Positions 55,915 to 63,110 of a stretch of DNA of 64,000 nucleotides are shown one piece after another. Under the pieces are notes generated by a model, which did no database searches, had not been told where the DNA came from, and saw nothing but the letters and a program-made list of their open reading frames with translations. Within the stretch, counting starts at the first letter, position 1, and each line of letters starts with the position of its first letter. Origin of the DNA: Sulfuricurvum sp. (lineage in GTDB: Bacteria; Campylobacterota; Campylobacteria; Campylobacterales; Sulfurimonadaceae); assembly GCA_024637295.1 (NCBI GenBank), contig JAGXFL010000001.1, positions 311,495 to 375,494 of the forward strand, given 5' to 3'. Position numbers and translations under genes: made by a program.

Positions 55915-56073
55915 ATGAAACGTTCACTATTGATCGCAGCCATGCTACTACTATGCACAGGATGCTCTGCTACATGGAAAGGGGTAAAAGAAGATACCTC
56001 CAGTGCAACAACCTGGACAAATGATGAAGTTAATAAAGGTGCTACATCAGTCAAAGAAAAGACTGATAAATAG
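55915..56073 (+). CDS. Entericidin-like small lipoprotein
   Basis: A 52-residue lipoprotein: signal peptide MKRSLLIAAMLLLCTGC with lipobox LCTGC (Cys17). A short mature part (SATWKGVKEDTSSATTWTND) repeats the G-x-x-x-D spacing of the entericidin EcnA/EcnB family. AAAAGGGAG lies just upstream of the ATG. Entericidins are small envelope lipoproteins linked to stress and lysis in stationary phase. A loose hairpin (AGTGCA/TGCACT, 56082-56108) separates it from the diguanylate cyclase gene 68 bp downstream. Confidence 0.8.
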   Translation: MKRSLLIAAMLLLCTGCSATWKGVKEDTSSATTWTNDEVNKGATSVKEKTDK

Positions 56074-56141
56074 TTTATTGAAGTGCAGGGATTTATAATC
56101 TTTGCACTGTGGAGCAAAATTTACAAAAGAGAGTGTAAATC

Positions 56142-57143
56142 ATGACCAATAAAGAGGTACATCAGCTCATTCGTGAACTCCAAATTCATCAGATCGAATT
56201 GGAAATGCAAAATGAAGAATATAAGCGAATCCAAATTGAATTAGAGGTCGCTAAAAAACGGTATTTCGATCTTTATGAGCTTGCTCCGGTAGGGTATTGC
56301 ACTTTGGATGAGAATGGAGTTATCGTACAAACAAATCTTACAGCTGCATTGATGTTGGGACACACACAATCTACATTACTCGATCAAAAATTTTCTGCTT
56401 TTGTTATTAATGAAGACCAAGATATCTATTATCTTTATTGTAAACAACTCCTGATGAGCGAGGCTGATCCGATATGTGAATTGCGGATGTTTAAAGAAAA
56501 TCAAACATTGTTTTGGGGCAATTTGACAACAATAATTGCACATGATTCCACTAATAGACCACAGTGGTGGGTAGTATTAAATGATATTAGTGAGCGAAAG
56601 AAATATGAAATTCAGCTTCAGCATATAGCTCAGTATGACCCTTTGACTACGCTTCCAAATCGTGTCTTATTGTATGATCGCCTCGATCAAGCTATGGCAC
56701 AAGCCAATCGTAATAATCAGCCATTTGCTTTGCTATATTTAGATATTGACGGATTTAAATATGTCAATGACACTTTTGGACATGAAGCAGGTGATCAACT
56801 ATTGATAGCACTGGCTACAAATATGAAACGAACACTTCGAGAGATTGATACGATTGCCAGAATTGGCGGTGATGAGTTTGTCATATTATTGCTAATGACA
56901 AATGATATTCAAGCCTGTTTGCCAATGATAAATCGATTACTTGAGTCTACGCAAAAATCTGTATTGATTGATGATCAACTTCTTCATGTTTCAGCAAGTA
57001 TTGGTGTTACATTTTTCCCACAGTCCGTTGATATTGATGCTGATCAATTGCTTAGACAAGCAGATTATGCGATGTACCAAGCCAAATCAGCTGGTAAAAA
57101 CCGTTATTATATATTTGATCCAGATACAAATGATGGATTCTAG
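56142..57143 (+). CDS. PAS-GGDEF diguanylate cyclase
   Basis: A 333-residue cytoplasmic signalling protein. An N-terminal coiled coil (LIRELQIHQIELEMQNEEYKRIQIELEVAKKRY) leads into a PAS domain (about 40-160, YELAPVGYCTLDENGVIVQTN) and a GGDEF domain (about 170-330). The active site is RIGGDEF, with an RxxD I-site (REID) five residues earlier. It should make cyclic di-GMP in response to a PAS signal. An entericidin-like gene precedes it on the same strand. Confidence 0.93.
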   Translation: MTNKEVHQLIRELQIHQIELEMQNEEYKRIQIELEVAKKRYFDLYELAPVGYCTLDENGVIVQTNLTAALMLGHTQSTLLDQKFSAFVINEDQDIYYLYCKQLLMSEADPICELRMFKENQTLFWGNLTTIIAHDSTNRPQWWVVLNDISERKKYEIQLQHIAQYDPLTTLPNRVLLYDRLDQAMAQANRNNQPFALLYLDIDGFKYVNDTFGHEAGDQLLIALATNMKRTLREIDTIARIGGDEFVILLLMTNDIQACLPMINRLLESTQKSVLIDDQLLHVSASIGVTFFPQSVDIDADQLLRQADYAMYQAKSAGKNRYYIFDPDTNDGF

Positions 57144-57168
57144 AGTATATATCGGATCATTTTAGCAT

Positions 57169-58467
57169 TTAATTTTTTTTTACCGTAGCTATTCTCACAT
57201 TGATTGGGATATTGGTCGAAGCAAGCCCTGGCGTTTGACCGTGGAGATCAAATACAAGCTTGACGTGAGAACCGAAAATGAGACAATGGGTAGATCCTCC
57301 ATAGTGAAAGGAGCCTAATTGATCGCCTTTTTTGACTTTTTGTCCTTCATAAACTGTAATTTCACACGAAGAAACCTCCCCCATTCCTACTGGCATGACA
57401 CACATGAGTCCAATATCAGGGTTATCCGATTCGATAAAAATCAAAGCTCTTGTGGCTACTTCCGTAATGTATCCTTGGGATTCCTTGTTGCCACAGGGAT
57501 CAAATGCCTTTGCTAACGTCTCAGAATAATAGCTTCCCTCCTTTACATATGCTTTTACGATTGTTCCGTTCACGGGAGCGTGCCAGCGATGATAGCTTTT
57601 AGCACACAAAAAAGCCTGATACACGGTTCCCCCTACAAACTTCTCAACCAATTCATCATTGGCAAGCATGTGTTCTAGTGAATACGGTTGCGCTTTTATC
57701 CAAAATTTGGCATGTCGGCTTATGTTTGTTGCGACTCTATAAGGGGCAGCTTCGCAGGCATTGACAATAACACTATCATCTTCAGGTGACGCAATCGGTC
57801 GTTTACCCGAATTAAACTCTCTTGTGAAAAAATCATCCCATGATGTAAATCCCCAATAGGGCTGATCAGGATTACATTTAAAATTATCGATAAAATTTTG
57901 TTTTGGATCAGGTGAGTTTTCTTGGAAATATGGATCCATTGCTGCCAATGCTTTTAACGCTTCCTCGCCCAACCAGCCCTTATCGGTTAATACACTGCAA
58001 GAGTCATAAGATTTTAAATAGATACTCCATTCGTTTAGAATCCTTTTAAGATGAATATTTACGTTTTTATTCAAATATGCTGCAAATCCTCCGTTTGTTC
58101 CCATCGACCAATCCAATATGGCATTAATAGGAAGTCCAACTAATCCACTGGAATCATACTCTGGTGCTTTGGTCATAACGGCGTTAATCATGTTCAGCAT
58201 ATGATGATAATCTCGTACCTGTGGTTTACCTGTCGGGCTTATTTTATACTTAGCCGGAACTTGATCAAACATTTGGTTAAAAAGCATAAATATTTCGGCA
58301 TCGTGTTCAATAAGTTCTTTGAACGCTTGGATGACAGGGTGCAATGGCTTCTCATTATCATTGACCTCTTTAACTAATTTTTCCAGCCATTTTTCAAGTA
58401 TTAGCTGATCAGACGGAAGCCATTTACCTACACGAAACTGCACATTTTCTATTTCAGTATGCTTCAT
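57169..58467 (-). CDS. Phosphatidylserine decarboxylase-like protein with PSDC N-terminal domain
   Basis: A 432-residue pyruvoyl-type decarboxylase. The N-terminal 200 residues match the PSDC-associated domain (PF12588) seen in fungal-type enzymes such as the tryptophan decarboxylase PsiD (GLPINAILDWSMGTNGGFAAYL; LTDKGWLGEEAL). The C-terminal PSD domain has SYHRWHAPVNGTIV and the self-cleavage site YGGSTHCLIFG (GGS type), which makes the pyruvoyl Ser. Because this subfamily acts on soluble amino acids as well as phosphatidylserine, the substrate is uncertain. It stands alone on the minus strand. Confidence 0.82.
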   Translation of the reverse strand: MKHTEIENVQFRVGKWLPSDQLILEKWLEKLVKEVNDNEKPLHPVIQAFKELIEHDAEIFMLFNQMFDQVPAKYKISPTGKPQVRDYHHMLNMINAVMTKAPEYDSSGLVGLPINAILDWSMGTNGGFAAYLNKNVNIHLKRILNEWSIYLKSYDSCSVLTDKGWLGEEALKALAAMDPYFQENSPDPKQNFIDNFKCNPDQPYWGFTSWDDFFTREFNSGKRPIASPEDDSVIVNACEAAPYRVATNISRHAKFWIKAQPYSLEHMLANDELVEKFVGGTVYQAFLCAKSYHRWHAPVNGTIVKAYVKEGSYYSETLAKAFDPCGNKESQGYITEVATRALIFIESDNPDIGLMCVMPVGMGEVSSCEITVYEGQKVKKGDQLGSFHYGGSTHCLIFGSHVKLVFDLHGQTPGLASTNIPINVRIATVKKN

Positions 58468-58590
58468 TTTTTATCCTTTTCATTCAGATGTATAATTCAA
58501 ATATTGTAACCATATATAATTAAAATATACATGTAATGTTAAATATTAAAAAGGTGGCTATGATGTTGTAAAGTATAAAGGATTTACCGT

Positions 58591-59406
58591 ATGTGGCTAC
58601 GAACAAGCTGTGATTTAATATTTGACATTACTGTGCCGACACCTTTTATCTTTATGCTACGACCGCGCAGCGGTGCACAACAGTGGGTAGAACTAGAAGA
58701 ATATCGAATTGTTCCCACTGTTCCAGTGTTTGAATATATTGATAATTATGGAAATTTTTGTCAGCGTCTTATCGCACCGCCTGGAGTATTTGGTATTTAT
58801 ACAGCTGCGCAAGTGATGATATCAGATTATATGGATCAAGCACCTGGAGCACCGTTTGTAGAGATCAAAAATTTACCTAACGATGTTCTTGGCTATTTGT
58901 TACCAAGTCGTTACTGTCCGGCAGATCATTTTAGTCAGATGACAACAACCATAGCAGCAGGTAAAAAATTGGGGTATGATCAGGTTGTTGCTATCGTGGA
59001 ATGGATTAGTGCTACTATTCGATTTGAGCCTAATGGTAGTGATCTGTTGGTCACAGCGATAGATGTCAATGAACGAGGATGGGGGGTGTGTCGTGATCTT
59101 GCTCATTTGGGGATTGCCATGTGTCGAAGCATTAGCATTCCCGCTCGAATAGTAGTCGGATATTTATACGGATTAAAGCCGATGGATTTGCATGCGTGGT
59201 TCGAGGTATATGTCGGGGGGCGCTGGTATTTGTTTGATGCGACACAAAAAGAGTTCAACGGAGGGTATGTAGCAATTGGGTATGGCCGTGATGCGGCAGA
59301 CGTTGCTATTTATAACCAGTTTGGACCTTCATTGCAACCAACCTCTCAGATTATAAGCGTAGAAAAAATAAATCAACCAAATAGGATATTTCATGCAGCG
59401 CTATAA
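58591..59406 (+). CDS. Transglutaminase-like cysteine protease-fold protein (first of pair)
   Basis: A 271-residue cytoplasmic protein with a transglutaminase core. The catalytic Cys is in WGVCRDLAHLGIAMCRSISIPARIVVGYL, His in DLHAWFEVYVGG and Asp in WYLFDATQ. The N-terminal 100 residues are a beta domain (DITVPTPFIFMLRPRSGAQQWVEL). There is no signal peptide. Its stop overlaps the second transglutaminase gene by 14 bp. Such pairs often accompany an ATP-grasp and alpha-E protein in an uncharacterised peptide-bond system, but those partners are not seen here. Confidence 0.85.
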   Translation: MWLRTSCDLIFDITVPTPFIFMLRPRSGAQQWVELEEYRIVPTVPVFEYIDNYGNFCQRLIAPPGVFGIYTAAQVMISDYMDQAPGAPFVEIKNLPNDVLGYLLPSRYCPADHFSQMTTTIAAGKKLGYDQVVAIVEWISATIRFEPNGSDLLVTAIDVNERGWGVCRDLAHLGIAMCRSISIPARIVVGYLYGLKPMDLHAWFEVYVGGRWYLFDATQKEFNGGYVAIGYGRDAADVAIYNQFGPSLQPTSQIISVEKINQPNRIFHAAL

Positions 59407-60244
59407 GATCATTCATCGTACTTACTACAATTACTCTACGGATGTGACACTTTCCTTTCATAGTCTATTACTGCGTCCTAGAGAGGACTATGAACTGCGT
59501 ATTGAATCGTTCTCTCTCAAAATCACACCCGAGGCCAGCCTCCTTTGGCATCGCGATGTTGAAGGTAATTCGGTCGCTATCGCAACATTTAGCAAGCCAG
59601 TCAGTCAACTGCTCATAGAGAGTGAAGTCATTATCCAGCAATACAATGAGTTTCCGCTTGATTTTCTTGTGAGTGATTACGCATTGCTTTATCCTTTTAC
59701 CTACCAAAATGAAGAGGCTCTATTACTTTCCCACTACAGAGCACTGCCTGATAATGAGACGATGCGTATCGTCAATAAATGGATTGAAAATTTTTGGCGC
59801 ACTGGAGAGAGGATTCAGACGTATATGCTGTTACAGAAGATTGCTGAACACATTAATCGAACGCTTACCTATCGTGTGCGAGAAGAGCAAGGTGTTCAAA
59901 GTGCCATATTGACACTCGAATGTGGTACGGGGTCATGTCGTGATTTTGCTTTTCTCTTTATGCAAGCTGTTCGATGTATGGGGCTGGCATCACGCTTTGT
60001 GAGTGGGTATCTTTATGCACCGCTTATGGCAGCAGAAATTGGGTCAACTCATGCATGGGCTGAAGTCTACTTACCGGGAGCTGGATGGAAGGGATTCGAC
60101 CCCACATTGGGAAAAATAGTCGGAAGCGATCACATAGCCGTAGCCGTTGCACGGTTGCCAGAAGCCGTGCCTCCAATATCAGGATCATTCATAGGTAAAG
60201 CTGATTCAACACTTGATGTTGGTGTATGGGTGAGTCAGTGTTAG
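59393..60244 (+). CDS. Transglutaminase-like protein with N-terminal bacterial domain (second of pair)
   Basis: A 283-residue protein. It starts with the bacterial transglutaminase N-terminal domain (YKIIHRTYYNYSTDVTLSFHSLLLRPREDY) and continues with the core: Cys in GTGSCRDFAFLFMQAVRCMGLASRFVSGYL, His in STHAWAEVYLPGAGW and Asp in GFDPTLG. All three catalytic residues are present. It is translated from within the end of the first transglutaminase gene, so the two are coupled and probably act together. The biochemical role of this family is not established. Confidence 0.9.
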   Translation: MQRYKIIHRTYYNYSTDVTLSFHSLLLRPREDYELRIESFSLKITPEASLLWHRDVEGNSVAIATFSKPVSQLLIESEVIIQQYNEFPLDFLVSDYALLYPFTYQNEEALLLSHYRALPDNETMRIVNKWIENFWRTGERIQTYMLLQKIAEHINRTLTYRVREEQGVQSAILTLECGTGSCRDFAFLFMQAVRCMGLASRFVSGYLYAPLMAAEIGSTHAWAEVYLPGAGWKGFDPTLGKIVGSDHIAVAVARLPEAVPPISGSFIGKADSTLDVGVWVSQC

Positions 60245-60358
60245 ATAATGAAATGAGTAACTTAGTAAATAAATAATAATAAATATATATATTATTTAAC
60301 ATCTATTGTGAAGTATAGTTGTGATATAGTCACCCAAACATGAATGCAAGGGGTAATT

Positions 60359-60892
60359 ATGAAAAGTATACTATTACTGGGATTACTGGCAAGTGGGCTA
60401 TTTTCATCAGATAAGGGTCTGTATATTGGTATAGATGCTTTTAAGACACGGACAAATTTAACTGTAATGAATGGTTCAAACAGTGAGAAACAAAATCTCT
60501 CCGCTCCTTCACAAACATTGAAAGCAGGGTATTACCTGAATCAAAACAGTAGAATCAATGGTTTTTATCAGCATCACAATACATCATTGGAAGTTAGTAA
60601 TGGATGTCTTTATGGTATTGGCTATGATTATCTTATCGGTGATAATGCAATGAAACCATTTCTTGGTATATTAGCCGGGTATTCACAATATTCGCAGAGT
60701 GATTTACATCTTGATGGAGAATTTATCGGTGCAGTAATTGGGATCAATTATGCATTTGGAGAGAATTTTTTTCTTGAAGGTGGCTATAGGTATATGAAAT
60801 CCAATGCAAGCGGTAGATTTAGTTCTTCAGGGTCAGAAGCTGAGATTAATAACTTGACGAATTGGTTTGTCGGTGCAAACTATAAATTTTAG
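60359..60892 (+). CDS. Small outer-membrane beta-barrel protein
   Basis: A 177-residue exported protein: signal peptide MKSILLLGLLASGLFSS, then an eight-strand barrel pattern with alternating hydrophobic residues (KGLYIGIDAFKTRTNLTV, QTLKAGYYLNQNSRINGFYQ, GIGYDYLIGDNAMKPFLGILAGY, FIGAVIGINYAFGENFFLEGGYRYM) ending in Phe (NWFVGANYKF), as outer-membrane proteins do. ATG at 60359 follows AAGGGG. Function is unknown; it resembles OmpW/OmpX-type or porin-like small barrels. Confidence 0.8.
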   Translation: MKSILLLGLLASGLFSSDKGLYIGIDAFKTRTNLTVMNGSNSEKQNLSAPSQTLKAGYYLNQNSRINGFYQHHNTSLEVSNGCLYGIGYDYLIGDNAMKPFLGILAGYSQYSQSDLHLDGEFIGAVIGINYAFGENFFLEGGYRYMKSNASGRFSSSGSEAEINNLTNWFVGANYKF

Positions 60893-60998
60893 AAAATCGC
60901 ATCATTTGTAATTAATTTTAATTAAATTACACAAAAAATATTAATTAAGATATAATAGAACAAGTGAGAAATCACATATAATAATAAAAGGAAACAAA

Positions 60999-61364
60999 AT
61001 GAATGAATTTAAAATGATCGCTACTACGGTAGTAATGATGTCAGCTCTAGTAGGGTGTTCGACTAAAGCTCCGACAACAGGTGATTTTATGCGCATGCAT
61101 GCAGCTGAAGGCAAAGCAGAAGTTAGCGACCAAAAACAGATGGCAAAAGAGTGGGATAAAGCTTCAGCACTCAAAATATCTGGTACCAAATTGGTCAAAC
61201 ATGGAGAGGATCTAATTAAATCCGGAGAAAAAGACATAACTACAGGAAAACAAGAGATTGAACAAGGTAAAAAAGATATCACGGAAGGCGAAAAGCTGAT
61301 GCTAGAAAGTAAGCAAGAATTTCAAGAAACGTATCCAAATCAAAAACTAGACCTTCAAAAGTAA
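60999..61364 (+). CDS. Lipoprotein with seven-residue glycine repeats
   Basis: A 121-residue lipoprotein (signal peptide and lipobox ALVGC, Cys at about residue 20). The C-terminal half is a run of seven-residue units of the form h-x-x-G-(E/K)-x-x (for example LVKHGED, LIKSGEK, DITTGKQ, EIEQGKK, DITEGEK), which should form a rod-like coiled coil with a Gly at one heptad position. A TATAAT box lies at 60950-60955. A peptidoglycan spacer or periplasmic rod role, like Lpp, is possible. Not recognised by family. Confidence 0.75.
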   Translation: MNEFKMIATTVVMMSALVGCSTKAPTTGDFMRMHAAEGKAEVSDQKQMAKEWDKASALKISGTKLVKHGEDLIKSGEKDITTGKQEIEQGKKDITEGEKLMLESKQEFQETYPNQKLDLQK

Positions 61365-61479
61365 TATTTAATCGTGTATGCTTTATTGCATACCGTTTAG
61401 ACATTGTGTCATTAATACATTTCTTCTCTCCTCTCAATAATCGTTATTTACCAAAAATTTATCAAAATGGAACAACAGC

Positions 61480-62583
61480 ATGAAAACGTTAACTATATCA
61501 GTATTACTGGCATCAGCATTGCTCGGTGCAAATGATTTTAAGTATGAAGTAAGTCCAATGGTAGGGTATCTATGGAACTCAACGGCTAACGAAAGCACTC
61601 AGCAAAGCAACGGTGCAATGGGTGGAGTGGATGATCATGCTGTAATTGGACTTGAAGTAAAGATGAATACGGTTCCAAGCAGTATTAAGCCAGAATTGTC
61701 ACTGCTGTATGGACGTGATCATGCAACCGGGACATCAGGCACTACGAGTGTTGTAACGACCATGCTTAATGGTGTCTATGAATTGAAAAACATATCAGCT
61801 GTGACACCATTTGTAAAAGCAGGTGTCGGATATGAATGGTATAAATACACGCACACCAGCGATTATGATGGACTTGTCTTTGATGCAGGTATTGGTGCAA
61901 AAGTCGACATAACAAAAACTCTTTCCCTAAAACTAGAGGGATTGTATATGTATAAAATAAATAACAATGGATCAAACGGCAGTAATGGTGAAGTGCATAA
62001 CATCGCAGCATTAGTCGGATTGAACTATAAGTTTGGAGCGTCACAAGCACAATCAAAAGTATTGGAATCGACACATGAAGAACCTGTCGCACTAGTGACT
62101 GAATCTGAAAAAACATTAGAAGTAGTGGCCGTTACAACCACTGCTATTGTTGCTGTTGTTGACAGTGATGATGATGGGGTCATTGATACGCTTGATAAAT
62201 GTCCAGACACACCTAAAGGGTTTGAAGTAGATGCTCAAGGGTGCCCACTTAAAATGACGCTACCGGTTCATTTTGCATTCGATTCAACTGAAGTGGATGA
62301 AGAAGGTATGAAAAAAGTGAATGAATTTTCAACTTTTTTGAAAAAGAGTCCTGCTTATGATGCTATTATAATCGGTCATGCTGACAGCACAGGTACAATT
62401 AAATACAACCAAAAACTCTCGGAGAGACGCGCAGAAAAAGTAAAATCACTCTTAGTAGAACAAAATATAGAAACAAGTCGATTGACAACTCGCGGTTACG
62501 GTGAGATGAAGCCATACACCAACAATGATACAAGAGTAGGACGCGCACTAAACCGCCGTATTGAAGTAGAGCTTGTTAAGTAG
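61480..62583 (+). CDS. OmpA family outer-membrane protein
   Basis: A 367-residue protein: signal peptide (MKTLTISVLLASALLGA), N-terminal eight-strand barrel (about 20-190, YEVSPMVGYLWN to ALVGLNYKFGA), a Thr/Val-rich linker, and one thrombospondin type-3-like calcium repeat (DSDDDGVIDTLDKCPDTPKG). A C-terminal OmpA peptidoglycan-binding domain has FDSTEVDEEGMKKV, IIGHADSTGTIKYNQKLSERRAEKV and GYGEMKPYTNNDTRVGRALNRRIEV. It anchors the outer membrane to the wall. Two envelope genes precede it on the same strand. Confidence 0.93.
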   Translation: MKTLTISVLLASALLGANDFKYEVSPMVGYLWNSTANESTQQSNGAMGGVDDHAVIGLEVKMNTVPSSIKPELSLLYGRDHATGTSGTTSVVTTMLNGVYELKNISAVTPFVKAGVGYEWYKYTHTSDYDGLVFDAGIGAKVDITKTLSLKLEGLYMYKINNNGSNGSNGEVHNIAALVGLNYKFGASQAQSKVLESTHEEPVALVTESEKTLEVVAVTTTAIVAVVDSDDDGVIDTLDKCPDTPKGFEVDAQGCPLKMTLPVHFAFDSTEVDEEGMKKVNEFSTFLKKSPAYDAIIIGHADSTGTIKYNQKLSERRAEKVKSLLVEQNIETSRLTTRGYGEMKPYTNNDTRVGRALNRRIEVELVK

Positions 62584-62612
62584 TTAATAGCATGAGCTAA
62601 AAAGTATTTGAT

Positions 62613-63110
62613 TTAATTGGATTTATTTAATGCCATTGTCAATCTTTTTAGCCATTTGTCTTGATGTATTTTTGTTTTGGAGTGATAGTTTCCAATAGAT
62701 TTCCAATTAAATCCTCGCTCTTTGATATGCTCTGAAAGCAACCAGCTCCCGACAAAGATATTGATCTCAGGATCTAAAATATTATTCTCATTAATACCCC
62801 AAGCAGACAATCTTCGAAAATGTATTGAGTTGATCTGCATCAATCCATAATCTTTACTACCGTTATCATTGTGTCTAATAGCGTTTGGATTACCAGAGCT
62901 TTCTATATAGGCTATGTTTTGGAGAAGAATAGAGGGGATATTGTAATGGATTCCTGCTTTTTGAAAATAGAGATCGTATTGCGACATGTCTGCCAATAGT
63001 GTACAGGAGTAGAAGAAGATAAACCATACTATAATATATTCGCGTCCATTGAATGGACTGCGAATAGCATACTTCTTGTTATGGAGTAGGCTTGGTAACA
63101 TTGTTTTCAC
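62613..63110 (-). CDS. Lytic transglycosylase (SLT domain)
   Basis: A 165-residue protein with a signal-anchor or signal-peptide segment at about 26-41 (IIVWFIFFYSCTLLA). An SLT domain follows: catalytic Glu70 in IAYIESSGNPNAI and the YGLMQINS motif at 88-95. It cleaves peptidoglycan glycan strands. Its start (GTG 63110, or ATG 63101) overlaps the 3' end of the DUF3494 gene by about 30 bp, and neither has a good ribosome site, so translation may be coupled. The short size is like the specialised enzymes that accompany secretion or pilus systems, none of which is visible here. Confidence 0.82.
   Translation of the reverse strand: MKTMLPSLLHNKKYAIRSPFNGREYIIVWFIFFYSCTLLADMSQYDLYFQKAGIHYNIPSILLQNIAYIESSGNPNAIRHNDNGSKDYGLMQINSIHFRRLSAWGINENNILDPEINIFVGSWLLSEHIKERGFNWKSIGNYHSKTKIHQDKWLKRLTMALNKSN

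Noticed and set aside
56082..56108. AGTGCA/TGCACT hairpin between the entericidin-like gene and the GGDEF gene as a terminator
   Set aside because: Six-base stem, a loop of about 15 bases and no U-tract; not convincing as a terminator.
61766..62116. Minus-strand 116-codon frame opposite the OmpA-type gene
   Set aside because: The His/Leu/Tyr-rich composition is an artefact of reading the antisense of a beta-barrel gene.
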